From the NCBI RefSeq assembly GCF_009379765.1, contig NZ_WHTD01000080.1:1-36410 (forward strand): DNA of 36,410 nt, read 5' to 3'. Shown in pieces: positions 9,255-17,277 of the stretch (the stretch's first letter is position 1; each line of letters begins with the position of its first letter). The notes beneath the pieces are model-generated. The model saw nothing but the letters and a program-made list of their open reading frames with translations. It made no database searches and had not been told where the DNA came from. The position numbers were made by a program, and so were the translations under genes. The DNA comes from Actinophytocola sp. (lineage in GTDB: Bacteria; Actinomycetota; Actinomycetes; Mycobacteriales; Pseudonocardiaceae).

Positions 9255-11990
9255 TTGTTGAACAAAGACTCCGACTGGCTGCTCGAGCACTATTCGGCAA
9301 TTGCGGACCCGGAGCTTTCCGGCCACAAGTTCGCGCGCCAGGCCGCGCTGGCCGGGGTGGGTTTTCCGATTCCGCGGCTGGCGTGCGTGCCGGCAACGGT
9401 CTTCGACCACGTCGTCGGTCCGGAGTGCGCCGCCTCCCTCGGCACGGACCTCGCGGCGCCGGAGCGGGCCCAGGCTCTTCGGCGCCGGGTGCGGGAGATC
9501 GGCGTGCCGAACGAGCTACAGCGGATTCTGGACGACCGGTTCGACGGGATCGCGGGGCCGGCCGGACTGGTCGCCGTTCGGGCCTGTGTGGTTCCTCGAC
9601 CCGGTGACGAGGAGTCCGGTGAGGATTCGGCGACCGACCCGTTCGCCGGCCTCAGCGACAGCTTTCTGTATGTGCGGCGCGCGGACGTCGCCGATCGGGT
9701 CGCCGCGTGCTGGGCCTCGGCGTTCAACTCCGAGGCGGTGCTTTACCGGGCGCACCGCGGTATGGATCCGTTCGCGGCGCGGGTCGCGGTCGGCGTCCAG
9801 CGGATGGTGATGGGCGTCCGGTCGTTCGTGGCGTTCACCCGGAATCCGCTGGACGGCGCGCATCGCTGCGTGGTCGCGGCGGCGTACGGCATCGGCGAAG
9901 GCGTGGTCCAGGAGAAGGCCGACGTCGACCATTTCTTCGTCGACCGGGTGTCGGGGGAGATCGAGGCACACGTCGAGGTGAAGTCCAGGGCGGTCGGCTG
10001 GGACCCGGAGCGATCCGACCACGGACCGGTCGACATCCCGGTCGAGCCGTCGCTGGCCGCGCTTCCGGTGCTCGCCGATGACGAGCTGCGTGAGATCACC
10101 GCCGTCGCCGCCCGCGTCGAACAGCATTTCGGTGCGCCGCAGGACATCGAGGGCACCATCTCCGCCGACGGGCGGCTCCACCTGGTGCAGGCCCGCCCTG
10201 TCGCGGGCCTGGCGCGGCCGGAGCAGTCCGAGCACGCGGGCCGGGCCGACGGGAACGAGTATGGTCGGCCGCCGATCCTCTGGGACAACAACAACATCAC
10301 CGAGAGCTTCCCCGGCGTGAGCTGTGCGCTCACCTACTCGGTCGGCCGCGAGCTGTTCGAGGTCGCCTTCACCGATCTCTACCGGCGCATGGGCGTGCCG
10401 GCCAGGGTGATCCGTCGCAACCGTCCGCGGTTGCGCCGGATGATCGGCTACCTCGACGGGCACATCTACTACGCGATCGACAACTGGTACCGGCTGCACG
10501 GGATGATGCGCTGCTTCCGCCCACTGTGGTCCACCTGGGAGGAGGCGCTCGGTGTGGCCGGACGGGAGTCCGCCCGCGGGCCGGTGCGCCGCACCGCGCG
10601 GGTCTTCCACCTCGCGGAGATCGCCGCCCGGCTGCTCGCGCATCCGCGCCGGGTACGCGACTTCCTGCGCTGGTGGGACGGCTACCACGCTCGACTCGAC
10701 GTGTCGAGGATGGGACCGTCCGAAGTGGTCGGGGCATACCGCGAGCTGTGGACGCAGCTGAGCAGCCGCTGGGGTGTCACGCTGGTCAACGGCGTCTTCC
10801 TGTTCACCGCCACCTGGGCGGCGAACAGAATGTTGCGGCGGTGGGCGCCCGCGGCGGACCGGAGCGTGCTCAACGGCATGCTGAGCGGGGGCCAGTTGAA
10901 CCGGTCGGCGATGGCTCTGCACTCGGCGGTGGCCCTGGCGTCGCAGGCCGCGACATCTCCGGCGTTGCGCGACGCCATCCTGGCCGATACGGAGCTCCGC
11001 CAGTTGTGGGCGGAGCTCACCGCAGGCGGCTACGGCCAGGAGTTCGCCGACGCGCTGCGGGAGCACCTCCGCCGCTACGGCGACCGCGGCCTGCAGGACC
11101 TCAAGCTCGAGGCGGTGACCCCGCGCGAGGAGCCGTGGACGGTGCTGCACGCGGTGCGGGCATACCTGCGGCAGGGGCAGACCGTGCGGGCGAGCGTCGA
11201 AACGGCCGAGAAGGTCCACCGCGCGGCCCGGCGAGAGCTGCGCAGGCACTGCCGCAACCCGGTGAAACGAGCGGTGCTGCATGTGGCGTTCACCGCCATG
11301 CGGACGCTGCTGCGCGTCCGCGAGGACACCCGGTTCTGCCGCAGCCAGCTGTTCGGCGACCTGCGCGCGCTGCTGTTGCGGCTGGGTAGCCACCTGGTGG
11401 CCGCCCGCCGGCTGGACCAGCCGAAGGACGTCCTCGACCTCACCGTCGACGAGGTCCTCGGCGCGTTCGACGGCACCATGGCCGGTGCCGATCTGCGGGC
11501 GCTGGCGGCCGTGCGGGCGGCGGAGCGGGCCCGCTGGATCGAGGCGGATCACACGTTCCCACCACGGCTGGCGACCGACCCGGACCGACCGGTGACCCTC
11601 GCGTTGGCCACCGCGGTGGCGGACCGGCGAGGTTCGCGCGGGGAGGCGACCGACAGCTCCGGTGTCCTGGTCGGGCTCGCGTCCTGCGCCGGCACTGTCC
11701 GCGGTCGCGCGATGGTCGTCCTCGATCCGTCGGTCAACGCCGACGGGACCCGCGATCGCGTCCTCGTCGCGCGCGCGACCGACCCGGGTTGGTTGTTTCT
11801 GATGATGTCGGCGAAGGCGCTGGTGGTGGAGCGGGGCACGCTGCTCTCGCACACGGCGATCACCGGTCGACTGCTCGGGATCCCCACCGTCGTGGCGTTG
11901 CCGGACGCCACCACGCGGATCCCCGACGGGAGCCTCGTCGAGGTCGATGGTGCCGCCGGCACCGTGCGAATCCTGGATGGTGAGTCATGA
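9255..11990 (+). CDS. PEP-synthase/rifampicin-phosphotransferase-like three-domain protein
   Basis: The 911-residue protein has the architecture of PEP synthase and rifampicin phosphotransferase. An N-terminal ATP-grasp (PPDK_N) domain of about 330 residues ends in QDIEGTISADGRLHLVQARPV. A long middle domain begins WDNNNITESFPGVSCALTYS. The C-terminal swivelling domain has the phosphorylated His in ERGTLLSHTAITGRLLGIPTVV (about His866). The family moves the beta-phosphate of ATP via phospho-His to an acceptor. The ATP-site signature that normally reads VRSSATxED is replaced here by VRACVVPRPGDEESGEDSA, so nucleotide binding may differ. Start is TTG 9255 (or TTG 9258), set by GGAGGG at 9240-9245. 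It overlaps the next gene by 4 nt. It is first in a long operon that also encodes a second, split PEP-synthase system, so it probably acts on a pathway intermediate rather than an antibiotic or pyruvate; this is inference. Confidence 0.85.
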   Translation: MLNKDSDWLLEHYSAIADPELSGHKFARQAALAGVGFPIPRLACVPATVFDHVVGPECAASLGTDLAAPERAQALRRRVREIGVPNELQRILDDRFDGIAGPAGLVAVRACVVPRPGDEESGEDSATDPFAGLSDSFLYVRRADVADRVAACWASAFNSEAVLYRAHRGMDPFAARVAVGVQRMVMGVRSFVAFTRNPLDGAHRCVVAAAYGIGEGVVQEKADVDHFFVDRVSGEIEAHVEVKSRAVGWDPERSDHGPVDIPVEPSLAALPVLADDELREITAVAARVEQHFGAPQDIEGTISADGRLHLVQARPVAGLARPEQSEHAGRADGNEYGRPPILWDNNNITESFPGVSCALTYSVGRELFEVAFTDLYRRMGVPARVIRRNRPRLRRMIGYLDGHIYYAIDNWYRLHGMMRCFRPLWSTWEEALGVAGRESARGPVRRTARVFHLAEIAARLLAHPRRVRDFLRWWDGYHARLDVSRMGPSEVVGAYRELWTQLSSRWGVTLVNGVFLFTATWAANRMLRRWAPAADRSVLNGMLSGGQLNRSAMALHSAVALASQAATSPALRDAILADTELRQLWAELTAGGYGQEFADALREHLRRYGDRGLQDLKLEAVTPREEPWTVLHAVRAYLRQGQTVRASVETAEKVHRAARRELRRHCRNPVKRAVLHVAFTAMRTLLRVREDTRFCRSQLFGDLRALLLRLGSHLVAARRLDQPKDVLDLTVDEVLGAFDGTMAGADLRALAAVRAAERARWIEADHTFPPRLATDPDRPVTLALATAVADRRGSRGEATDSSGVLVGLASCAGTVRGRAMVVLDPSVNADGTRDRVLVARATDPGWLFLMMSAKALVVERGTLLSHTAITGRLLGIPTVVALPDATTRIPDGSLVEVDGAAGTVRILDGES

Positions 11991-12886
11991 TCCGCAGGTG
12001 GGCGAGCTACGTCGGCGCCGCGTACCGGCCGTCGGTCCAGCTTCCGTACACGATCTCGTGGGCGATCGGGCTCACCGCGCTGTTCGCCTGCGTCACGGGC
12101 GCGGTGACCCAGTGGCGTCCGGACGCCGAGCTCCTGGTCACGGTCGTGACGGTGGTGCTCGCGATGCTGCTGATGCGTGGTCTCGACGACATCCGGGACC
12201 TCGACTACGACCGCCGGTACAACCCCGGCCGGCCACTGCCGAGTGGGCAGGTGCGGGAGCGCGACCTGGTCACCATGGTCGCCGTCGGCAGCGCCGTGCT
12301 CCTCGTGCTGAACACCGGCCGCGGGGTGGCGCTGGTGATGCTGGCCGTGCAGATGGGCTACACCGCCGCGGTGATCGCCCTGGACCGGTTGGCAGGGTGG
12401 CCGCACCCGGACCGCCTCGGGTTGCAACTCGCGGTGAACCTGCCGATCCAGACTCTGCTGAGCCTCTACGTGTACGCGGGCTTCCTGCGAGCGGAGAGCC
12501 TTGGTCCGAGCGTGGCGGGGATCGTCGCCGTCGTGGCGGTCACCGCCGGCGCGCTGTGCCTGGAGTTCGGCCGCAAGGCGACCCGCCGGCCGCGGCCGGG
12601 TGAGCGGACCTACGTGACCGTGCTCGGGCCGTCGGGCACGTCGCTCGCCGCCTTGGCGGCCGCGGTGACGGCGACCGCCATCGTGCTGGTGTCGATCGAA
12701 CCGTGGCAGCCGGGCGGTGGTTGGGGCTGGTTGGTCCTGGTTCCGCTGGTGCTGCCCGCGATCTCCGTCGCCCGGTTCGCCGCCGGCGCAGTCCGCTGGC
12801 CGGTGACCCCGACCCTGGCATACATCCCGGCCATGTACGCGAGTTTCCTCGCTGTGGGCCTGCTGACGAAGGGCACGTTCGGATGA
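11987..12886 (+). CDS. UbiA-family membrane prenyltransferase
   Basis: This 299-residue protein is strongly hydrophobic with about eight membrane segments. It has a first Asp-rich loop MRGLDDIRDLDYDRRYNPGRPLPSGQV (about 64-90), matching the NDxxDxxxD...RP(L/I)xxG signature of UbiA enzymes. In the second loop, where the family usually carries another Asp motif, the sequence is EFGRKATRRPRPGERTYVT, with only one acidic residue, so it is a divergent member. UbiA proteins transfer prenyl groups from isoprenyl diphosphate to aromatic or glycerol-type acceptors in the membrane. ATG overlaps the preceding stop (ATGA), indicating coupling to the PEP-synthase-like gene. An aromatic or polyol acceptor that is also phosphorylated by a neighbour is a reasonable but unproven idea. 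Confidence 0.85.
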   Translation: MIRRWASYVGAAYRPSVQLPYTISWAIGLTALFACVTGAVTQWRPDAELLVTVVTVVLAMLLMRGLDDIRDLDYDRRYNPGRPLPSGQVRERDLVTMVAVGSAVLLVLNTGRGVALVMLAVQMGYTAAVIALDRLAGWPHPDRLGLQLAVNLPIQTLLSLYVYAGFLRAESLGPSVAGIVAVVAVTAGALCLEFGRKATRRPRPGERTYVTVLGPSGTSLAALAAAVTATAIVLVSIEPWQPGGGWGWLVLVPLVLPAISVARFAAGAVRWPVTPTLAYIPAMYASFLAVGLLTKGTFG

Positions 12887-13506
12887 CGCCGTTCTGGACG
12901 CTGCTCGGCCCGGACTTCGCCGGGAAGTCGACCGCGCTCGGCCGGTTGTGGGATGAGCACGGCGTGCAGGTCGTGTCCCATGACGACGCGTTCCTCGGCG
13001 ACCGCCCGCTGGTGTCCGCGCTGCGGCGGTGCTGGATCGACGACGCGCTGGTGTGGTCCGGAAAGCGGTACACCCCCGAGCTCGTGCTGTCGGTGATGCA
13101 TCCGGTCATCCTGCATCAGCGCGACGAGCTCGCCAGCAGGACCGGCCCGGGGCCGGTCGTCATCGACTCCTACTACTACAAGCCGCTGGCGGCGTGCGCC
13201 CTGCTCGGCGTGTCGCACGAGCCCACCTTCGACTACTGGCGGTCGTTCCCGCAGCCGGAGGGAGTCGTGTACCTGGACGTCCCCCCGGAGGTCACCTGGG
13301 AGCGCGCCGGTCGAGGAACCCTCGCGAGCGCCTTCGAGCACTACGGACCCGAGGTCACCGAGGAGGGCTTCATCCGGATGCAGACCGACCTGCGGGCGAG
13401 GATGTTCGCGGAGGTCGGGGACCTGCCGCTGACGGTCATCGACGGGACCGCCGACCAGGACGTGGTGTTGGCGAAGATCATCTCGGCGGTTGGGGCGACG
13501 TCGTGA
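12883..13506 (+). CDS. P-loop kinase, thymidylate-kinase-like
   Basis: The 207-residue protein opens with WTLLGPDFAGKSTALGRLW, a Walker A (GPDFAGKST, residues 9-17). This is followed by HDDAFLGDRP, a Walker-B-like hydrophobic strand VVIDSYYYKPLAACALLG and VVYLDVPPEVTWERAGR, the arrangement of thymidylate-kinase-like NMP kinases. It is shorter than or similar to typical Tmk (about 210 residues) but lacks the DRY motif and thymidine-pocket residues I would expect, so the substrate is likely something else in the pathway. Its ATG overlaps the UbiA stop and its stop overlaps the next GTG, so three genes are translationally linked. Confidence 0.7.
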   Translation: MTPFWTLLGPDFAGKSTALGRLWDEHGVQVVSHDDAFLGDRPLVSALRRCWIDDALVWSGKRYTPELVLSVMHPVILHQRDELASRTGPGPVVIDSYYYKPLAACALLGVSHEPTFDYWRSFPQPEGVVYLDVPPEVTWERAGRGTLASAFEHYGPEVTEEGFIRMQTDLRARMFAEVGDLPLTVIDGTADQDVVLAKIISAVGATS

Positions 13507-14162
13507 CGGCGCCCGCACAGGCGCTGCTGGCTGACCTCCTCGCGGACCGGGTCGAGTGGGTGACCGGCCGGCGCCAGGGCGAGCCCGACGCCGACACGCA
13601 GGGAACCACCGTGCTGGTGCTGCTGCGGTCGCTGGACCTGGCCGACCTGGTGCACGGCGCGCGCGCGTTCGCGGCCACCCTGGACCCCGACGAGGCCGAA
13701 GCCTGGCGACGGTCGTGGACCCGGACACGGTTCCTGTTCGGCAACCCGGCCAACCTCCCCGCGCGCAACAGGCCCAGAGTGGTCGCGCCCAACGCGACCG
13801 CGGCCTGGCTCGGTCCGTTCCCGACCGACCGCCGGCTCGGGCTGAGCCGCCTGCTCAAACCGGTCACTGGTGTCCTGCCGCGGCCGCCGATCGACCTCGA
13901 CCTACCCGGCTCCGGTCGACGACACCTGCTGCACGTCGCGGTCGACGGGCTGACGCTCGTCGACTACCTCGTGCATCTGCACCACACCCTCGTCGAGGCG
14001 GTGCTGCTCGGCCGGCTGCGGCCCGACGACCCGTTGTGGCTGAGCCACCGACCGGCACTCACGTCGGAACGGGCCGGCGACCGTCCTGCCTACGCCAGGG
14101 TCCTCCCCGACCCGCGCGACGCCGCCCGGCTTCGCCCGTACACCTGGCTGGCCGCCGCCTGA
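13503..14162 (+). CDS. Protein of unknown function
   Basis: A 219-residue, Arg/Leu-rich soluble protein from GTG 13503, which overlaps the preceding TGA (GTGA). No signal peptide or membrane segment is seen. I recognise no family. Possible landmarks are TTVLVLLRSLDLADLVHGARAF, PNATAAWLGPFPTDRRLGLSRLL, HLLHVAVDGLTLVDYLVHLHHTLVEAVLLG and a proline-rich tail. Codon use matches its neighbours and the gene is coupled on the 5' side, so it is a genuine operon member. Its position between a kinase-like and a HIT protein suggests a role as an accessory or new enzyme of the same step, but no motif supports a reaction. Confidence 0.75.
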   Translation: MTAPAQALLADLLADRVEWVTGRRQGEPDADTQGTTVLVLLRSLDLADLVHGARAFAATLDPDEAEAWRRSWTRTRFLFGNPANLPARNRPRVVAPNATAAWLGPFPTDRRLGLSRLLKPVTGVLPRPPIDLDLPGSGRRHLLHVAVDGLTLVDYLVHLHHTLVEAVLLGRLRPDDPLWLSHRPALTSERAGDRPAYARVLPDPRDAARLRPYTWLAAA

Positions 14163-14199
14163 GCCGACCCGCATCCGACGAAGCAGAGGGGACGAACGC

Positions 14200-15081
14200 G
14201 TGGACATCACCAGCTTCACCGAGGCCGACCTGGCCAGGCTGGCCATGTCGGCCCGCCTGCGCGACCTGTCGGAGGCGTTCCGCGTGGCGGTAGCCGCCGA
14301 GGACGGCGGCGCGGAGACGACCGGCGAGCCCGGCCTGGCCGCGCGGCTCTGGTCGCTGCTCACGACCGAGATCCCCGTGGTCCAGGAGGCCATCGTCCAG
14401 CACGTACGCGGCGGTGGCGGCTCCTGGGCCGACGTCGCCGCGGTGACCGCGCTGAGCGAGGACGAGGCCAGGGACCGGTGGAGCGGGGCCGCGCCGTCGC
14501 GGGTCGCGAACCCGGTTGCCGAGGCGGCCGCCCTGGACGAGTGGTACGTCAGATACGCGGGCTTGGAGCCGCTGGCGCAGTTTCGCGACCCCGTCAGTCG
14601 GCTGCTGAGCACGCACCCGGGGCGCGCGCCCGAATGCCACATCTGCGTGAAGTACAAGGGAGGTGCGTTGCCTCCGCACGCCGGTCGTGCCACACCGCCC
14701 GGCGGCCACCTCCTCGACGACGGCAGGTGGCGGGTGGGGCATGGGCCGACGCCGTTCTGGCCCGCCGGCACCCTGCTGATCGAGTCGCATCGGCACTTCC
14801 TCGACTTCGCCGAGATGGACGACGACGAGGCGGCCGCGATCGGGCCGCTGATCCGGCGGCTCATGGGGCCGCTCAGGGAGGCCACCGGCGCACCGAGGAT
14901 CCACGTGTTCTCCTGCATGGAGGGAGCCCCGCACTTCCACGTGTGGCTCGTGCCGAGGATCGGTGACGTGGCGAGCGGGCGGACCTTCATCGGCGACCCC
15001 GGCTACTGCAGCGTGCCCGAGGCCGAGGCGATGATCACCCGGATCCGGGAGGCGATGACCAGGGCGGAGGCCGACCGATGA
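14200..15081 (+). CDS. HIT-domain protein with an N-terminal helical extension
   Basis: This 293-residue protein has a C-terminal HIT (histidine triad) domain of about 130 residues. It includes a Cys pair in ECHICVKYKGG, the segment FWPAGTLLIESHRHFLDFAEM, and the triad HFHVWLVPR (His245, His247; third position Trp). Retention of the middle His, the nucleotidylated residue of the family, suggests an active nucleotide hydrolase or transferase. The first 100 residues are helical and contain WADVAAVTALSEDEARDRW, which looks like a helix-turn-helix. GTG 14200 is preceded by GAGGGGAC. HIT enzymes remove or move AMP from adenylylated compounds. The next gene has possible adenylate-forming (HIGH/KMSKS-like) motifs and is coupled by ATGA, so the pair may act together; that is inference. 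Confidence 0.85.
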   Translation: MDITSFTEADLARLAMSARLRDLSEAFRVAVAAEDGGAETTGEPGLAARLWSLLTTEIPVVQEAIVQHVRGGGGSWADVAAVTALSEDEARDRWSGAAPSRVANPVAEAAALDEWYVRYAGLEPLAQFRDPVSRLLSTHPGRAPECHICVKYKGGALPPHAGRATPPGGHLLDDGRWRVGHGPTPFWPAGTLLIESHRHFLDFAEMDDDEAAAIGPLIRRLMGPLREATGAPRIHVFSCMEGAPHFHVWLVPRIGDVASGRTFIGDPGYCSVPEAEAMITRIREAMTRAEADR

Positions 15082-16250
15082 CTGAGTCCGGCCAACTTGT
15101 CGAGAAGCGGTCCCGCCGCCGGGTGCTGCTGGCTCCGGTGACGGTCAGCCCGACCAAGCCACTGACGCCGTCACACCTCAAGGTCCTGCTGTCGATGGAC
15201 ATGCTGCACCGGGCGACGGCGGCCTTCGCCGACGTGACGCACGTGTACCACCCGCTCGCGCATGCGGGCAGCCGCCAGGTGGCCGGGTTCTGGGAGTACC
15301 TCGACCGCTGCCATCCCGGACTGGACCACGAGGCGTGCACCGAGGAGCGGATCGGCGATCTCTACGCCGAGTTCCAGCGGGGCGAGCGCGTGCCGTTCGC
15401 CGCGCTCGAACCGGTCGTGCGGCGGGTCGAGGCCGGCTGGCGGCACCCGGCCAGCGCGCGCCTGCTCAACCTGTGGGAAGGCCACTACCGCACACTCGGC
15501 ATGCGCGACCCGCTGTTCGGTCGGTCGGGCCCGGACCCGATGCCCGCGGCCGAACTGATCGAGCTGCTCGTGCGCAACGACCTCTGCATCGACGGACGCC
15601 CGTTCGGCGCCCCGGTATACCTGGACGCGACGCCGGCCGGGCTGCCGCTGCGCATGGTGGTCGGCGCGGACGGGCACGCCAACTACCTGGTGTCGACGCT
15701 GTGCGAGCTGGTGCCCCAGCTGGCCGACCACGACCATGTGGTGCTCGCGCACGACCCCGAGATCCGCGCCGACTACCGGACCGTCGCGCACGTGCTGACC
15801 GCGCTGGGCGTCGAGGTGTCGCGCATCGAGTTTCCGCGCGTGCCGCTCGACGGAGTCATCAAGTCCGCCCGCCACGGCGGGTGGCGGGGATACACCGTGG
15901 GAGCGCTCGCCGAACCCCTTGTCCGAGAAGTGGGCGTGCCGGCGTTCGCGCTCGGGTTCCGACTGTACTTGTTGGCCGGACTTGGCCGAACGGCACGGGA
16001 TTCGTTCTCGGTCCGGCAGTTCCGGCGCTGGGTGCACCGTGCGTCCCGGCTCCTCGCCGAGCACGGCGGCCGGTCCGGTGGCGCCACGGAGGTGACCCTG
16101 TCGTCGCTGGCCGGCCACTCGCCCTACGTGCACCCCTACCGCCTGGCGACCACCCTGCTGAGCCGCGACACCGACCGAGACGTGGTGGCCACCCTGCTCG
16201 ACGTCCTGGTGGCCCCGACCGAACCCGCCGCAACGCGCTCCGCGGCATGA
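15078..16250 (+). CDS. Unknown protein with HIGH/KMSKS-like motifs (possible nucleotidyltransferase-fold enzyme)
   Basis: This 390-residue soluble protein starts at ATG 15078, overlapping the HIT stop. The N-terminus VLLAPVTVSPTKPLTPSHLKVLLSMDML has the look of the first strand and HIGH-type loop of class I aminoacyl-tRNA synthetases or related nucleotidyltransferases (TPSHL, with strand-rich hydrophobic lead). Later VPLDGVIKSARHGGWRGYT could correspond to a KMSKS-type loop. Other visible blocks are GRPFGAPVYLDATPAGLPLRMVVGADGHANYLVSTL, AHDPEIRADYRTVAHVLTALGVEVSRIE and FALGFRLYLLAGLGR. I do not recognise a named family and the nucleotidyltransferase reading is speculative. If right, it would activate a carboxylate or phosphate with ATP or CTP, fitting the adjacent HIT protein. 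Confidence 0.55.
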   Translation: MTESGQLVEKRSRRRVLLAPVTVSPTKPLTPSHLKVLLSMDMLHRATAAFADVTHVYHPLAHAGSRQVAGFWEYLDRCHPGLDHEACTEERIGDLYAEFQRGERVPFAALEPVVRRVEAGWRHPASARLLNLWEGHYRTLGMRDPLFGRSGPDPMPAAELIELLVRNDLCIDGRPFGAPVYLDATPAGLPLRMVVGADGHANYLVSTLCELVPQLADHDHVVLAHDPEIRADYRTVAHVLTALGVEVSRIEFPRVPLDGVIKSARHGGWRGYTVGALAEPLVREVGVPAFALGFRLYLLAGLGRTARDSFSVRQFRRWVHRASRLLAEHGGRSGGATEVTLSSLAGHSPYVHPYRLATTLLSRDTDRDVVATLLDVLVAPTEPAATRSAA

Positions 16251-16260
16251 GGTGACCGCG

Positions 16261-17277
16261 ATGTCCATGACTCCAGACGGCGCCCCGGCCCGGCTCCCGG
16301 CGCCCGAACTGCGCTACGCGTCCACTGTGGACCGCACCATGATCCACCGGCGGAACGCGAGCGAGGCGTTCGTGACCGACGTCGTGCGGACAGGCCGGCA
16401 CGGTTTCGCCGCCGGCGCGCTCCTGCCGTCCGGGCACCCCCACTACGCGGGGCACACCGGCCCCAGCCGGGATCGGGACCCGATGTTGCTGCTCGAGTGC
16501 GCCAGGCAGGCCGAGACCTACGCCGCGCATGCCCTGTTCGGCGTCGAGCCGGACACCCGCTTCGTTCTGCGCGGGTGGAGTGCCGACTTCGCCGCGTTCC
16601 CACTGGTGCCGGACCCGGCCGAGCTGCTGATAACCGCGGTCACCCGCAACCCGAAGGTCGTGCGGGACCGGATCCGCGGCCTGGACCATGACCTCGACCT
16701 GTGGGCGGCCGGCGCCCGGGTCGGTCGGGTCAGCATGACGGTCGGCTACGTCAGCGCGGCGGCTTTCGCCGTCCTCCGCTCCCGCACGCACGGCGGCCCG
16801 CCGCCGTCGTCGGACGACCTGAGGCCGCCGAACGGGCACCCGGTGGAGCCGGCCAGGGTCGGTCGGGTCCGTGCCACCGATGCCGTGCTGCTCGACGTCG
16901 TGACCCGGGAGGGGGCGGTTACCGCCGGGCTGCGCGTCGCGGCGGAGAACAGCAGCCTGTTCGACCACTCGCAGGACCACGTGCCAGCCATGGTGCTGGT
17001 AGAGGCGGCCCGACAGCTCGCGGCGCTCGCGACGGGCGAGTGGGGGCACGGCGCCCCGGATCGCACCGAGATGGTGGCGATGAGGTCGTCGTTCAGCGCC
17101 TACGCCGAGCTCACCGAGCCCATCGAGCTGACCGCGACACCGGTGGCCGCCGCCGTCCCGAGCGGCCGGTCGGTCGAGGTGACCTTTCGCCAGACAGGCC
17201 AGGAGATCGCGCGGGCACGGATCGCGATGGCGGTACGCGGGTCGGGAGGTGGGGTGCCATGGCTCGGGCGGCGGTAG
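16261..17277 (+). CDS. AfsA-like double hot-dog protein (A-factor-type acyltransferase)
   Basis: This 338-residue protein has two AfsA hot-dog repeats. The first (about 20-120) has MIHRRNASEAFVTDVV, then PSGHPHYAGHTGPSRDRDPM and LLLECARQAETYAAHALFGV; the second (about 200-330) has ENSSLFDHSQDHVPAMVLVEAARQLA. These match the VHR..EVLVTD, DPLLxxExxRQ and DHxxDHVPGMVLLEAARQ blocks of AfsA. AfsA condenses a beta-ketoacyl-ACP with dihydroxyacetone phosphate in gamma-butyrolactone signal synthesis. Here the gene overlaps a KASIII by 19 nt and precedes ACP and KASII, which could supply the beta-ketoacyl donor. No gamma-butyrolactone receptor or butenolide reductase is seen, so a structural pathway role is as likely as signalling. 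ATG 16261 was chosen for GAGGTGA at 16249-16255; GTG 16252 is an alternative. Confidence 0.82.
   Translation: MSMTPDGAPARLPAPELRYASTVDRTMIHRRNASEAFVTDVVRTGRHGFAAGALLPSGHPHYAGHTGPSRDRDPMLLLECARQAETYAAHALFGVEPDTRFVLRGWSADFAAFPLVPDPAELLITAVTRNPKVVRDRIRGLDHDLDLWAAGARVGRVSMTVGYVSAAAFAVLRSRTHGGPPPSSDDLRPPNGHPVEPARVGRVRATDAVLLDVVTREGAVTAGLRVAAENSSLFDHSQDHVPAMVLVEAARQLAALATGEWGHGAPDRTEMVAMRSSFSAYAELTEPIELTATPVAAAVPSGRSVEVTFRQTGQEIARARIAMAVRGSGGGVPWLGRR

Noticed and set aside
9516..11852. 778-codon open frame on the minus strand
   Set aside because: Antisense shadow of the PEP-synthase-like gene; no recognisable domain and low-complexity composition.
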